Shown: positions 12,506 through 25,334, counted from the first letter of the stretch. The stretch is DNA of 64,000 nucleotides from Carposina sasakii (GCA_014607495.2 CP053169.1:2232001-2296000); one strand, 5' to 3'. Translations and numbers: made by a program. The notes: generated by a model not told the origin, from the sequence alone.

Positions 12506-15500
12506 GTTAAATCCTTAAATATACGTTATATTAACAGTCAGACAGTTGGTTAGCATTCGAGAAACCGACGGAGTTGCTTCGTAGTAATTCTTCACGAGGT
12601 ATCATTGTAAATTCACTAGACTGTACTAGTAACGCATAACCACAAAGTGGTCCAGTTCACCGGAGGTCAAACGTCAGCTAAACGAGACCTCAATGGGATA
12701 ATGCGGGCCGTGTTGATAACAATCGTCTCTCAGCTTGCAAGCTGTCTTCAAGATAAAACTATAGTGTATCTAACACAACTGTATTACAAACCACAACATA
12801 GCATATATGTAGGTACATATGCACACGGCTGTGTTTTCAAAATAGGTCAGCCAGAACTGTAGAAGACGAAGGATACCTTTCATTCACGTTTTGTATAGCA
12901 GTGTAAAAGTGATAAGTTGCAAGCTCATCACCTGAGGGAACGCTTCTAATGTCCATATCTGACTCTTACGACATGTACGGAATGAGATACAGCAATAACA
13001 TAACATAACAATATACCTATACTCGTATACAGATTGTATAGTCATATACAGAATAATCGGCGCCGCCATGTCATTCAAAGGAAAATGCACTCTAAATTTG
13101 GACTTCAGCTTGGGGCCAGAAATGCCCTATTTAACCTAACTCATAAAGTAAGAGATCCTTTAAACTTACTAGCATAACATAAACGACTATAGGTACAGTA
13201 CAAGATTGCACCCCAGGCGGTAATAAACCAAGCCAAACTCCATCAGCACAAACTATGTCAACTCTATCTACCAGGGCATCATAACTAGGTAAGAGGTGTC
13301 ATGCAAACCGTGTTATAAATAGACACCTGCCTACAGCGCCCCCTATAGGTTATGTTTTGCGGTTATCGCGCACATCAGATTAATCCTTCGTATAGAAGGG
13401 AAGATAAATTGAACTACCTCAAAGGAGATGGAAATATACGGGGTGGTATAAGATTATCCGCATTTTATGTTCTATCTTTAGAATGAATATTAGTTAAAGC
13501 TTACCCACCTGTATTATATTTTAGGGGCGCATATCTCAAAGGCACATTGAATTCTGTAGTTATTTTTTAATCCATATGAAAATGTTACATAAGTGGTTTA
13601 ATAGTGCCATTAAACCTGTGTAGTTTCTCTTGGCACTATTTTTACTTAATACTAACTTAAAACTTACTTACATATCTAGTCTACTCGTATCTGTACCCTA
13701 CCCAGATCATTTTTTTATTATTATTAACAGTTTTGTTATTATTATCGTCGTTGATGCCTTTCTCTAAAATTTGATCAGGTAGAGAGATAACTCCAACTTT
13801 ATTCTTCAAATAGACCTATATGACCATTCATTAAAATTGAAATTATTTATGACCCTAATATAATGTGAATAATGTCCCTTTTATTAAAAAGAAGCAGATA
13901 ATTCATTAGGATGTACCACAGTCAATAACGGACGGATTTCGATGAAACTTGATATTTATGTTTATAGACATAGGCTGCAAAGTTTACGTTGAAATTCGCG
14001 GGCAACCGCTAGTTTGTTATTCTAGGCGTAATGGAGTCTTTGGTTATTCTAGCCATTAGCTACAAGACATGTAATACGAGAGTAAATGAAACTAAAAATC
14101 TTAAATAATCAACCTGTATATCTATTTCTTTCTTATGGTCCTTCACTATGGGTTCGCCCAACACCGCCCTACCATATCCATATGGGCGAACCCATAGTGA
14201 ATGTTTGAAGTTCCGAATTGTAACGCCTAATACAATTTCATTTATTTCTAATACTATTAGCAAGATACTCGCACATCAAAATAATGTTGGTTGCATTTTT
14301 ATCGCTTCATAATAAAGTAATAGATAATGGAACCATTTTGTTTATTAAAGTGACGATTTTACTATCGGATTTAAAACTATCAGTAAAAATATTTGATGTA
14401 TCATTATTTTTGTATCTTTGTGCTTTTGGCCATAGAGGAATATTTCTCTATGGTTCTACATATATACCTAATATCTGTATGTGTATACATAATAATATAA
14501 GAACCACACTTTAAAAAAAAATATCATAATCTAATTGCTTATTTTTATCTAAGCATACATTATGGACAGACAGACAGCGGAATGCGACTTTGTTTTATAA
14601 TACTCGTATTTAATGAAATTGGAAGTAGGATTTTATAATATTACTCAATTGCCCCATCCATACGGGGGTTTGTAACAATATCTAGTACAATTCAATTGCT
14701 TTTAATACAATAAATTTAATTGAAGAACTAAATTAATTTAAACCGGTAGAACGGACTAAAATTGAAAGGCCAAAGCTTCAATGAATGCCGAGAAAATTGA
14801 ATTTAAAGCAAAGATCCTAAAATCCTTGCGTAATGAAGGAAAGCCCTTCGTTATATTAGAGACTGCGCATAGGTCTGTCTGGAAGGTTTTCATACTAGAT
14901 ATTAAAAACTTTAATCCGTGAAGTACCTAAGTATCTCATCATCAACCACTGTTAAGAACCTATCCTGAAGAGACTCGTATGTTTATTTTTCAATTTTTTT
15001 TTTTATACTGTCTGGAAAAATAAACATGTGATTTCTAGTCTCATTTTGTGGCTAGATATTTTTATGTCTTTTCATTTAACATACCCCTTTCTCTACACCC
15101 TTAATAAAAAATAGAATGAAAATCCTTTTTTAAAAATACATGATTAAAAAGGTAAAGGGAATATAATAGATCATGACATTTATTTCAAATCATGTATAGA
15201 GATCTTCTCTAAGTACACATTATGCACATAAAAGATATATGTTTACGTGAAAATGTGTAAGAGAATGTGATGAAAAAAGGCGCCGGGGAATTGAAACCTT
15301 TTTGGTATGAGCTCAAATGAGATATCTGCGTCTACGAGCGCAGGATAAATAGATATGCCACTCTAAATGAAGTTTGGTATCAATAGACATTCTCCGTGTT
15401 ATTGAAAAGAACTTAAAAGTTGACTTAATTTGACTGATATCAAATGTTATATTACAGTGTCTAACACTGTTTTGTAATAACACCGTCTAATTCGAACTAC

Positions 15501-16200
15501 CATGAATAATTAAAAAAATAGAGTTTTAATGTTTCAGTAGACGGCACGACCCAGAAATCCCTCCTGTCTGCCTTCCTGACAATGATAGTTACAATTTTCT
15601 TTTGATCTATAAGATGTGGGTTCGTCTTAAACCAAAAATATCTTAAAACTGTACCACTTTAAAAATGCATCTCTACATCTATCCTAGTAAAGTTTTTAGT
15701 TTAGTTACATCTTGTCACATTTTTTTAAATATCATAAATATTTCTTAAAAATGATTAACGTTTGTGATACAGGTTCTCCTAGTGTAGGGTTTGTAGTAAA
15801 TACAAAATATCGTCGAATGTGTTTATGGAAATAAATACTCTTTTACTTTACTACAAAGAATACTGAAGAAGAAATGTTCAGTAAAACACATTCACCCATC
15901 GTCCATCAACACAAAGCCGTAAGTTCACAAACTTTCGCATCAAAACCCGCTTTTTGCGTAAATGACAAAATAATTGCGAAAAGGACGCCCCATGACAAAG
16001 ATAACAGAGTCCGCCAGTAAAAAGATGTGAGCACCTTAAACTAAACGTTCCCAAGTGGCTTTTAAAACGATCGCCGAAACTTGAACTTTTTTAATAAAGC
16101 CCCCACTGGACCCACAGACTGGATTAACTGACAAACTTCGGCCATAAAACAAAAAAAAATCCATGTTAATGCCGCATTTAAATATTTAAAACAATGCTAA
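12506..16200. other. No gene seen; MITE and Helitron relics
   Basis: It contains a short inverted repeat TCACTATGGGTTCGCCCA / TATGGGCGAACCCATAGTGA at 14143-14202, a Helitron end at 14012 and a partial M1 MITE at 15060-15105. No coding exon with splice sites was recognised. Confidence 0.55.
13912..14012 (+). mobile_element. Helitron 3' end
   Basis: ACGGATTTCGATGAAACTTG and ATTCGCGGGCAACCGCTAG are followed by T. The 5' end is not defined. Confidence 0.55.
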
Positions 16201-16214
16201 AAATAACAGATTAA

Positions 16215-16330
16215 TCAGAAAACTTCACTTACCGGTGAGGTGTTCGGCTAGGTTAGGAAAAAACACTGAATTTGAACGTAGAAATATTATTTAGACGATC
16301 AGTTGCGACTACAGCCGGACAAACACGTCC
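16215..16330 (-). other. Possible non-coding first exon of a minus-strand gene
   Basis: The minus strand has a CpG-rich stretch (CGCGCGACCGTGGACTCGCA...CGGCTGTAGTCGCAACTGAT), followed by ATTCAGTGTTTTTTCC and GCCGAACACCTCACCG and then the strong donor GTAAGTG at 16232-16226. It resembles a 5' untranslated exon with an initiator, but no downstream exon was found. Confidence 0.22.
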
Positions 16331-16928
16331 GTGCGAGTCCACGGTCGCGCGGAGACTGAAACCTGAAACATTTTCAGGATTCAGAAGGGTTGCCCATCGA
16401 ATGCATTATATGCATCGCTTTACTACCTTAGCAATAAAAGTGATTATCGTATAATTTTCAGGTCACTCTTTATTTATTTATTTAGACACACTTACAGAAC
16501 ATACATTAAGAGCAACAATAATTACACTTACAACTAAAAATCTGATGTATGTGCCAATTATGATTATAAATTATAATGCCACTCTTTTGACCTTCTCGCT
16601 TGATTCGGATCATTTTGTCATTTAGCTTCTCGTGTTGATCGGTAGTCTAAATTGAGCCCTGTTGGAATAATTTTAAAATGGTTTTTGGCTAAACGTTGGT
16701 TTAGGTATGTATTTAGGCGTTTTGTTGTCGCATCTACAGGAAGGTTCTTTTAAAGAAGAATTATGTACGACAATAACTGGTTTAATTAAATTTGGGTTGT
16801 TTTGTTGAAGTTTCAAAAGACGCAGGGATAAGGATTTTGAGAGTAAATCGGGGAAACAAATTGGTTTCGGCCGCTTGTTGTCTTTCTATTATTAGAAAAG
16901 AGATGGTAAAATTCGTCATCCGAGTAAT

Positions 16929-17010
16929 TGACCCGGTGGCTTAGTGGTTATAGCGGCTGGCACGGTTTGCAGTGGTCGTGGGTTCGATTCCCACTCGGGT
17001 GAAGAATTTT
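16929..17010 (+). mobile_element. tRNA-derived SINE, type B
   Basis: GACCCGGTGGCTTAGTGGTT and GTGGGTTCGATTCCCACTCG form A and B boxes, followed by GGTGAAGAATTTTTTC. Related copies are at 20546-20600 (head lost) and 50212-50300. The tail is AT-rich. The fold is not tRNA-like beyond the boxes. Confidence 0.65.
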
Positions 17011-17149
17011 TTCCACTTTCTTTATTAATAATTTTCTATTATTTATTTCGATAGAGCTTCGATCGCTGTAAAAAGGTACGATTAATTATCATTTTGTATT
17101 AGCGGCCGCCCACGACTACGTCCACCTAAACTTTAGTGAATAGAATAAA

Positions 17150-17245
17150 ATATAATAGAGTAGAGTTGAGTAGAGTAGAGTAGCGTAGAGTAGAGTAGAG
17201 TACAGTAGAGTAGAGTAGAATAGAATACAATAGAATAGAATACGT
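17150..17245 (+). repeat. (TAGAG)n / (TAGAA)n microsatellite
   Basis: It is an imperfect pentamer run, TAGAGTAGAGTAGCGTAGAG, drifting to TAGAATAGAATACAATAGAA. Confidence 0.92.
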
Positions 17246-17452
17246 TTTTATTTGGTGATTACACACACACAGATACAATAGCAACAATGAGACTAAACAA
17301 ACAGGGTAGAAATAGAGACAGTGCAAAAGTAATTTAAAATATGTATATGCAACACAAACATTCTAGCTAGAAAAACCGTGCACCCTGTCAGGAACCTGTC
17401 AGTTACATCACACGCGTGTGTAGCCGCCAAACAGGTCCCTTTTCCTAGTGAC

Positions 17453-17621
17453 AGCCGATTGCTGTAGTTAGTACTAGTAACTCTGCCTTTGGTAGATCCT
17501 AGGTTCGAATCTCGGTAGGTGCGAGCATAAATGTGATGAAAATTGATGTTTATTTCCGAATCATGGATGTTTATTTACTCATCTATGTACTGTTGCATAG
17601 TACCTACCTACCCACGATAGG
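17453..17621 (+). mobile_element. tRNA-derived SINE, type C
   Basis: GCCGATTGCTGTAGTTAGTA and GGTTCGAATCTCGGTAGGTG are followed by the type C tail (TTGATGTTTATTTCCGAATC, ATGGATG). Its end continues into the 61-bp tandem repeats at 17622. Confidence 0.7.
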
Positions 17622-17825
17622 GATTAAAGTCCCACCTTAGGGATCTAAGTGTTGGACTAGGCTATGGGACTAGGTGTGCTGTGATTAAAGTCCCACCTTA
17701 GGGATCTAAGTGTGGGACTAGGCTATGGGACTAGGTGTGCTGTGATTAAAGTCCCACCTTAGGGATCTAAGTGTGGGACTAGGCTATGGGACTAGGCTAT
17801 GGGACTAGGTGTGCTGTGATTAAAA
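17622..17825 (+). repeat. 61-bp tandem repeat derived from a SINE tail
   Basis: Units start with GATTAAAGTCCCACCTTAGG at 17622, 17683 and 17744. The third unit has an extra 13-bp AGGCTATGGGACT. The unit resembles the type C SINE tail (GGGATCTAAGTGTGGGACTA). Confidence 0.88.
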
Positions 17826-18159
17826 AAATCACAGTATTTTGCGCTGCTTACTTATAAGTACTAACAACACATCGAGCTCTCAATAAACTATCTTATTTCG
17901 AAACTTTGGGTTAAACTTCAGAAAACTTTACTTCTACTTCTACACACGTCTCGGTAAGAGCCAAGAGGTTTATTTAGTGAAAACTTTACTACTCTTAATT
18001 TAGTAGTGAAGTTTTCTGAGTAACATTTTATATGTATATAGTAGTCTATGTTAAGGTATACTCTTACAGATAAATAAAATCGGAGTGTCTGTTATCAACA
18101 TAAGCACTTTTACTAAATGCCTAGGGATGTGTATAGTGTGTGTCGTATAAACCAAAATA

Positions 18160-18372
18160 ATGGGCACCATAGGACCACATGGTGCCACTTCTGACCAATT
18201 TTGAGGGTATAGTTGAGATGTACAAGTTCGGTTAGTAGTGACGGGTGGTCAGCCCATCGCCTACCAAACACCAAAACCCTTTCGTCCCTCTACTGACTTG
18301 TACAGTATGCCCGGGAAGAGAAGCAGCTGTAGTATTACACTTTTTTTTCACTCCCAGAGCAGTATATAAGAA
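18160..18372 (-). repeat. Dispersed repeat R1, inverted copy
   Basis: It carries GGTGCCACTTCTGACCAATT, AGTTCGGTTAGTAGTGACGG and GCCCGGGAAGAGAAGCAGCT. It matches R1 on the opposite strand. Confidence 0.75.
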
Positions 18373-20545
18373 AAATTTCATGTGTAGAATAAAGAATAAA
18401 AAAAATATTTTCCCGGCTAAACTGAAACGGCTGGAGCGATTGTGATGTGAATTTCACTGGCAGATATCTGATATAATAAGAAAAACCTCAATTAGGTTAG
18501 TTTAAAAAATAATTTAATGTTAGCTCCCTGATTTAAATTAACTCAGAAAGATATAAGTACAACAAATAATAATATTAAAAATATTTCATACTTACTATGT
18601 ACGTTCTACAATAGCAGAACCAGTACGATATTTCCAGACAATTATTGTGCACACACATTAGTTTGTATTTGAAGCTAAATTACGAAATTTACGACCAGAG
18701 GGTTTACCATGAACTCTTAAGGCAGGATTGTTTCCATCGTGGAAGCAAAATGTTGCTCTACACAACTTATAGCGGCTTCTCCCTTTCACAATGAAAACAA
18801 ACCTGTCAATACTTTGTTTATTAACCCAGGCCGTTTTCAATATGAGTATCTCCTATACAGGAACGAATACGTACTCTATACATCAGTATGAAAATGCATA
18901 ACCAGGCTTTATATATGATATATAGACATATAGTGACGTCTATGCATTTATGTGAGTCTATATCAACTTTGGAATAATATTGGACAGTTAGCTTCCATGG
19001 ATATCGTGATGATGAGTCGAACAATTATGTAACTTAAAATTTGGGCAGTTAATTTCCATATAGGGTGTCGACATCCGCTAAGAATCCATAAGGGAGTAAA
19101 ATATATAGGGCTTGTAAGTATGTATGAAAAGTCCATGTTTTTGAAGTAAGCATATCCTGAAATTTCCACGGAAATGGGAATAACGTTCACGCAAATGAAG
19201 TCGTGCCTAATAATATTATAAATGCGACAGATTTTTTTGTTTCGGAAAAACACCCGTATGTATGTATATTTTTGAAACCATATGTAAGTAATTATAGCTT
19301 CAGAACATAGCGGGCTAGCAACACGGCACGCTCTCTCGGAGTTATGAATTATATATTTGCACCATGCTGTCATTGTGAACTATATGGCACTTATCTACTA
19401 AATAAATTATTCATTCATACTACAACAACGACAGATACAATGAACTCACTAGAGATTTATGATTTGCTTCCGACTTGAGAAACGAGACTGTATTATAGCA
19501 AGTAGATATTCCGTCTGTGACTAGGCATATTATCATAGGGTCTTACTATAGCTGTGGGTATGTGCCTATGTATATCGGTGCTTCAGCTATGGTCTTAACA
19601 TAACGGTGCCGACATATAACAGCACCATAACAAGAACACCGCAAAGGTCGCCGCAATGAATATACTTTTCAAGTTGCAGATCGACGGCTTTAGGTTGTGC
19701 GTTAATTTTCAGTCATTTAGGACAAATCATTTTATATGAATTAATTGTATATTTTTATCATGACGTGTACATAGATTTAAGCAAATTATAGGTACATTTC
19801 TAGATACTTCCGTAACACCGCATTAACTGTGCACTTAATCTTACATGATAGATTGCTCCCTACCATAAAGAAAATTGATGACGTAAAAATTACGTTGAAG
19901 ACATAGAGGTAGAAGAAAGATAGAGGGTTGTAAAACTAAATGCAGAGGGGCTACACTCTCAAAGTAAAAAAGGGAGAACACACTAACTCATATCAATAAC
20001 CTGTCACAATTTTATGCACTTGGATTCTGTAAGATTAGATAGCGCTTTCATGGTTTATTTTTTCATTCAAAAATGTCTTTGATAAATGCATTACATACTA
20101 CACTGGACTAATTGTCAAAGGTAGGTCCACCCAGGCAGCAAGCAGATAACTTGTTTTATGACTTTATTCAAAATAATCCACATGCATGGTAACTGCATGC
20201 ATTGCATCTAACTTAGAATCTGCTTAGAAGTTTTAAGCAGCGGAGCGCTATCCGACTCTTGCCTGTCAATTAAACTGTCATTTTACTATAGATTGGATCT
20301 GACTTGAGAGGTTGTTTTCGGGTATGTAGTTTTTGTTAAGAAACCTGTGGTTACTCTATCCTCTCTTCTATAATAAGTCTATGTGAAAAGCAGAAAATGA
20401 AGAAATCAAACTGGAAAGCTCTATCGGGCGCTCCTGGCTATAGTCATTTGGAAATTTAGGTCACAATGAAACTTGGAGTCGCTGGCAATTTTGAATCTGA
20501 CGGAGAATGGTCTATTCACAGAAAAGTGTATAAACATTGTGATCA

Positions 20546-20600
20546 CGGTTTGCAGTGGTCGTGGGTTCGATTCCCACTTGGGTGAAGAATTTTTATTAAT
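20546..20600 (+). mobile_element. SINE type B fragment
   Basis: Only CACGGTTTGCAGTGGTCGTG and the B box GGTTCGATTCCCACTTGGGT with the GAAGAATTTTTA tail remain. Confidence 0.6.
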
Positions 20601-20783
20601 ATTTTATAATAATAATATAATAATTTTATAATATATATATTATTTATTGGTATAATAACTACACCATAATATTATAAAAAGTGTCCACCTTTTGGTTCAC
20701 CTATGATAATTTTGTTTGTCCTCCTTTATGATCCTGCAACTCGGGCTAACCCATTTATGGAACACAGCCGTGTGAATATGTAT

Positions 20784-20811
20784 ATATTTATTTGTTTGTT
20801 TGTTTGTTTGT

Positions 20812-20842
<31 letters not shown>

Positions 20843-20845
20843 TAA
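20784..20845 (+). repeat. (TTTG)n(TTTA)n microsatellite
   Basis: TTTGTTTGTTTG is followed by TTTATTTATTTATTTA. The open frame rich in FICLFVCLFIYLFIYLF is its translation and is not a gene. Confidence 0.95.
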
Positions 20846-22284
20846 CAACAACCATATTACAAAACTTTACAGCTTGCGCCAATGCGCCTTGAAATGTAGA
20901 TATTATGATAACTTTAACAATTATAATGTGCATTAAAATATCATATATCAATATCATGTATGTATTTATACTATAAGATACTATAGTGTACGTCTGCCTT
21001 TTCATTCAAGATAGATGAAGAAAAGGTCCTATGTTGATGCTGGGTTTCACTAGAATAAATCAGCTAAATTTCCTTCAGTGCATGCCGTAAGAGACGATTA
21101 AGGAACTCAGGGGTGTTCCTAATGAAGCAACTTGTCACCGATCTTATTGAAAATCTCCTGTAGTTCTAGCTCCCACATGAAACACAGCCAAGTACTTACC
21201 TATTTCTGTGCTTTTGCTTCTCTCAGCACAAACATGTTGCACATTACGTCCTCGTCGAGCACCGCTGCTCACCAATGAGCATACATTATAACTTATCATA
21301 ACTTATCTAACGCGTAACCAAGTTTGCGACAAATCACCTTAGGTCACACTGTGATGGAAATACGTTACGGTAGATAAAGGCTACGTTTTTAGCCAGAAGC
21401 TGGGTTATATTTATCGAGTGTATGTTTGTATGTTATGTACGTACATTTCTTTTGCACGCTCTATAGCCCAAACGTTTGTTGCATTTGAGCTTGAGAGATA
21501 TCATTTGAATCGTCTTACGGCCAATTTCAATACTAGTAATCATAAAAAATCTCGGTTTTTTATATTTTAAATATGAATTTTTTTATGAAAACAATGGATC
21601 ATTTTTTTCCCTGAAGTATGCAAAAAATCTCTCGAGGTCGGTCATTGAAATTGGCTGTTAGTCGTGAGACTGACACTGGGTCGAAATTTGTATGCAGCCG
21701 TGTTTATTCTTTAACTAAATGAAGTTATAAATTTTTTACATAGCTATTCTTGTTGTTGGTTTAGTAAGTTTACATGCGTAGGTAACTTACGGAAGCCAGA
21801 AATTACGTAGCGTATTATGGGTCATAGTGTGACTTTACATGTATTTTAAACTTTCATTTATTCTCGCAGAGGGAGAATATTCTAGAATTCTAATGCAATC
21901 AGGGTGCACGATGGTGGACAGTAGACGCATGGCCAGCTCTAGTTTAGGAAGTTGGGAATCGAATTTATTTTACGTAATAATTTCGTACTTACCTACAAAA
22001 CATGGGTAGATTTGATGTAATAAAAAATAAATTGAGGATGAAAAAAAAATACGTTCGGCTGTGTATGGCGTAGATAGAACTGAAGGATCATAAGGGAGAT
22101 CCCGCAGCCACGTTAAGCATAGCGTGACATAAGTGACAAATTACTAGCTTAGGCGCAAATTGTCAAATTCGCAAATTGTCAAGCGGTCGCACTTTACGAC
22201 ATGCACGGGAGGAGATGCAGCATGTATTGTAGTGAATCTCCACATCAGCACGGAAATTAATAATTAATTATACTTATTCGCAAT

Positions 22285-22432
22285 GCAGCATGGGAAGGCC
22301 ACCCGCGAGATGGACGGACGACTTAGCCAGGTCGCGGGCGTCGGTTGGATGCAGGCTGCTTCCGACCGGTCGGAGTGGAGGTTGTTGGGAGAGGCCTATG
22401 TCCAACAGTGGACTTCTCAGCGCTGTAAATGA
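22285..22432 (+). pseudogene. RTE-type LINE tail fragment
   Basis: [13 protein letters not shown] is followed by shifted GVGWMQAASDRSEWRLLG-like sequence and TATGTCCAACAGTGGAC. It is the extreme C-terminus of the same RTE family, ending in a (GAT)n stretch. Confidence 0.75.
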
Positions 22433-22547
22433 TGATGATGATACTTATTCTTATTATCCAAACCGTCGCAGGTTGGAAGATGATAACAACCTGGATTGCA
22501 TAGCTAGTTGGATGATGGGAATCAAATTTTCCTATTTGAGTATATAA

Positions 22548-22710
22548 CGACTGATTGGTGTCGTTGGTAGTGACCCTGCCAGCGACGCCATAGGTCCTGG
22601 GTTCGAATCCCGGTAGGTGCAAACATTGATACTTATTGCCGTTGCCTAGTATCCACAACACAACACCTTAGGGATCTTTGTGTGGGACTAGGTTAATGTG
22701 TGAATATTTA
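22548..22710 (+). mobile_element. tRNA-derived SINE, type C
   Basis: CGACTGATTGGTGTCGTTGG and GGGTTCGAATCCCGGTAGGT are followed by GCAAACATTGATACT and the tail GGGATCTTTGTGTGGGACTA. Confidence 0.75.
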
Positions 22711-23087
22711 TTTAATTAAGGTTTCAATAATGTTTCGATGCCTTTGCGATCATCACAGTCGCTTGGGTAGTTATTAAAGAAATAAAATGGCATTTTCTTA
22801 ATTTTCGTATTTTTCTTTTTAAAAATAACTAGTTATTTACTAATTTATATTAATTATTTACACTCCATAATACTTCTTACTTAAAATTAATTAAATGCAA
22901 TACAGGGTGGTTATGTACGAGAATTGATGCATGGTCTATCAGAATTTCAGCTTCAATTTATTTCTGTTATACATTATTAGTAGGTACTTACTGCCTAAAA
23001 TATAAATAAACTTTAATGTTCGAAGAAACGTGAAACAGTAACCACCAACTAAAAGCTTAAAGTATAGGTATATTTATATGATCCATT

Positions 23088-23345
23088 TTGAATGATGATC
23101 TAAATACAGTTCCACCAGCCCCTTTTCACCATCGGGATACTAGACGCAGACTAGCGTATCATCTTTATGTTGTTGATATCCCACCCATCCGCACCAAACG
23201 TTATGCGAACTCGTTTGTAATGCGAACGGCTAAGGAGTGGAATGCACTTCCTGTCGATGTATTTCCCGACCACTACAACATTGGTCTCTTCAAAGCTAGA
23301 GTGAATAGGCACTTTCTAGGCAAACATGTACCACCGTAGGCCGCA
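23088..23345 (+). pseudogene. LINE reverse-transcriptase C-terminal fragment
   Basis: An 83-residue open frame, with blocks RRRLAYHLYVVDIPPIRTKR, YANSFVMRTAKEWNALPVDV and FKARVNRHFLGK, matches the extreme C-terminus of CR1/Jockey-type LINE proteins (aromatic-rich TAKEWNALP motif). The usual 3' stretch after the stop, TAGGCCGC...CAGGCACGACGG, is kept. No polymerase domain remains. Confidence 0.78.
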
Positions 23346-23639
23346 TCTTGCTTAACATCAGGCACGACGGCAGTCAAATGTTTGCCTAGCTAATTGTAAA
23401 AAAAAATATCTAATTACATATCAATAGAGAACCATCGGATGGTGCAATTCATCACATCGAGGTGTTGCAGTACCACTTATACCATTCCTAACTATTGTAA
23501 CTACCTACTTAAATTAAGTACAAAATGTTTATGCGTTAACTCAAAAACTCCTCTAAATGTCCTACCTACACGGAAAAATAAATAAAGATGTCATAAATTT
23601 TGTTAATTGGTGACCCGTAATGCTGTGCATATTACATAC

Positions 23640-23915
23640 ATACATACATATATACTACATATTATCACGCCTTTATTACAGGGTAGGCAGAGCACCAAGG
23701 GCCCATAGAACCATATGGTGCCACTTCGGACTGAGGAATTTTGAGGATATAGTTGGGATGTATAAGTTCGGTTAGTAGTGACAGGTGGTCAGCCCATCGC
23801 CCACAAAACACCAAAATCCTCTTGTCCCTCTACTGACTTGTACAGTATGCCCGGGAAGAGAAGCAGCTGTAGTATTATACGTTTTTTTTTTCACTCCCAG
23901 AACAGCATAGAAGGA
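23640..23915 (-). repeat. Dispersed repeat R1, inverted copy
   Basis: It carries a (CATA)n tail at 23635-23655 and AGTTCGGTTAGTAGTGACAG and GCCCGGGAAGAGAAGCAGCT; it is full length. Confidence 0.78.
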
Positions 23916-24883
23916 AGTACATAACAAAACCTAATGTAATCTAACCTCGTGCTTGTCTGAGAACTTGACTTTTTTCGAAGTTGTGAGTTAATCAAGAAAC
24001 ACCTTGTATTGAATATTAATTGACAATTCTGGCTTACTGTGTCTAGATAGCTATAGTAGCTGCATTATATGATGGCCGGTAACATAGGCGCTAGTTTCTC
24101 CATATAAACAAACATTTCGTAATTTTTGTTTAGTTCCGGCTTTCCATAGTCTGCCATTACTTTAGTTCACACTTGTTTTTAATTAATTACTAAATGTGCT
24201 CCTAAAACATGGTTTGGAGAAGAGATATTTTCTCCATGTAAAAAACAACCTACGAACTAGTCTGGAATAGTCCAGACTATTTCGACCATTCGGTTCCAGC
24301 CTTTACCTCAATGAAACAATTTTGTAACACTCTTTAATCTAAACTTTCGCAAAGAAATTTTCACTACTTCTTATATTATTTACTTGTATACCGCAGTGTC
24401 ATTGTAAAATTGCATATAATTATCTACTTGGTGATAGGTATAAGAAATCAGTAAATTAATTATCATATCTTTGAAACTGTATCAAAATCACAAGATAAGT
24501 GGTAACTGCGCCGATTACCTGAAAAAATAAGAAAAAAGTTTAAACCATGAACGTATAAAGAATAACGGACAGAGTATTATTACTGCACAGAGTGAAGCAT
24601 TCATAGTAAGCTCGGCAATGATATTCCATGGGATGTGTATTGACGCGTTATCTACCCACAGATACAAACCATAGCAAGCTCGGTGCCTACTGGAAAATAC
24701 GCACACATACCCAACGCGCCGCCATTTCGGTGCTTCAATCTGTGCAGTGACAGCATTACGTCCGTTGTTCTTTATACGTTCATGGTTGAAACAACATATG
24801 TATTAGCCCTCTCCTACATAAACCTGATATCTGATAACTCATGATTTCGCTTTGACCCGTGGCATCATCAGAATTATTGACCA
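23916..24883. other. No gene seen
   Basis: It is AT-rich, with a small palindrome TAGTCTGG...CCAGACTA near 24258. The inverted pair TTTAAACCATGAACGTATAA (24539) / TTATACGTTCATGGTTGAAA (24772) suggests another foldback of about 250 bp (24539-24791). Confidence 0.5.
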
Positions 24884-24954
24884 CTAGCGGCAGCCCACGA
24901 CTTCGTCCGCGTAAAGGGTCATTGCACCCGTGCAAAGCCGGGGCGGGTCACTAG
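24884..24954. mobile_element. Two Helitron 3' ends back to back
   Basis: CTAGCGGCAGCCCACGACTT on the left is a minus-strand 3' end (preceded by A on plus). GCCGGGGCGGGTCACTAG on the right is a plus-strand 3' end (followed by T). Only 71 bp separate the outer bases. Confidence 0.6.
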
Positions 24955-24960
24955 TTGTAC

Positions 24961-25334
24961 TATCAACCAAGGCGCCGCTGACACGATTCTAAAAATTTTT
25001 CGTTTGCAAGCTACGATAGTTCCTTGTCATTCATTAGTCTTTACTGCTGCATACCAATCTGTTCATTGTATCAATAATTTTTAAAAAAGTTACATAAGAT
25101 GAGCCTTTGTCTTGAGAAACCCAAAACAACAGGAGAGGGTGTAAAAATCATTGTTAAGAATATTCTTATGTTTGACATTTGTGCTAGTCAGCCAATATTG
25201 TTATTGTTTTACATTTTGTCAATAGTAAAAAAGTCTATTGTAATGTTTTTCTGACTTTCTATTGAAGGGTGGTTTACTAACGCGCTGCAAACTAAACGAA
25301 ACCTTAAGGCATGTCAGCGGCGCCTTGGTTGATA
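24961..25334. mobile_element. MITE with 23-bp terminal inverted repeats
   Basis: TATCAACCAAGGCGCCGCTG at 24961 and its exact reverse complement ending at 25334 (23 bp, perfect). It is 374 bp and non-coding. A clear target duplication is not seen. Confidence 0.7.

Larger units (their letters stand above)
18373..22284. other. No gene seen
   Basis: AT-rich intergenic sequence. The frames at 18658-18840, 18821-19024 and 18963-19373 on minus have no domain. A fragment CCGTAAGAGACGATTAAGGA at 21087 belongs to a dispersed family also seen at 26310 and 30497. Confidence 0.55.

Noticed and set aside
16929..17006. tRNA-like sequence with good A and B boxes
   Set aside because: It recurs with the same GAAGAATTTTT tail at 20546 and 50212 and lacks a tRNA 3' half and acceptor stem, so it is a SINE.
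17622..17825. Short direct repeats considered as a CRISPR array
   Set aside because: The units are contiguous with no spacers, derive from a SINE tail, and the genome is eukaryotic.
18963..19373. 136-codon minus-strand frame
   Set aside because: No domain, and AT-driven composition of Ile, Tyr and Phe; no splice or repeat support.
20703..20936. Frame with FICLFVCLFIYLFIYLF
   Set aside because: Translation of the (TTTG)n(TTTA)n microsatellite.
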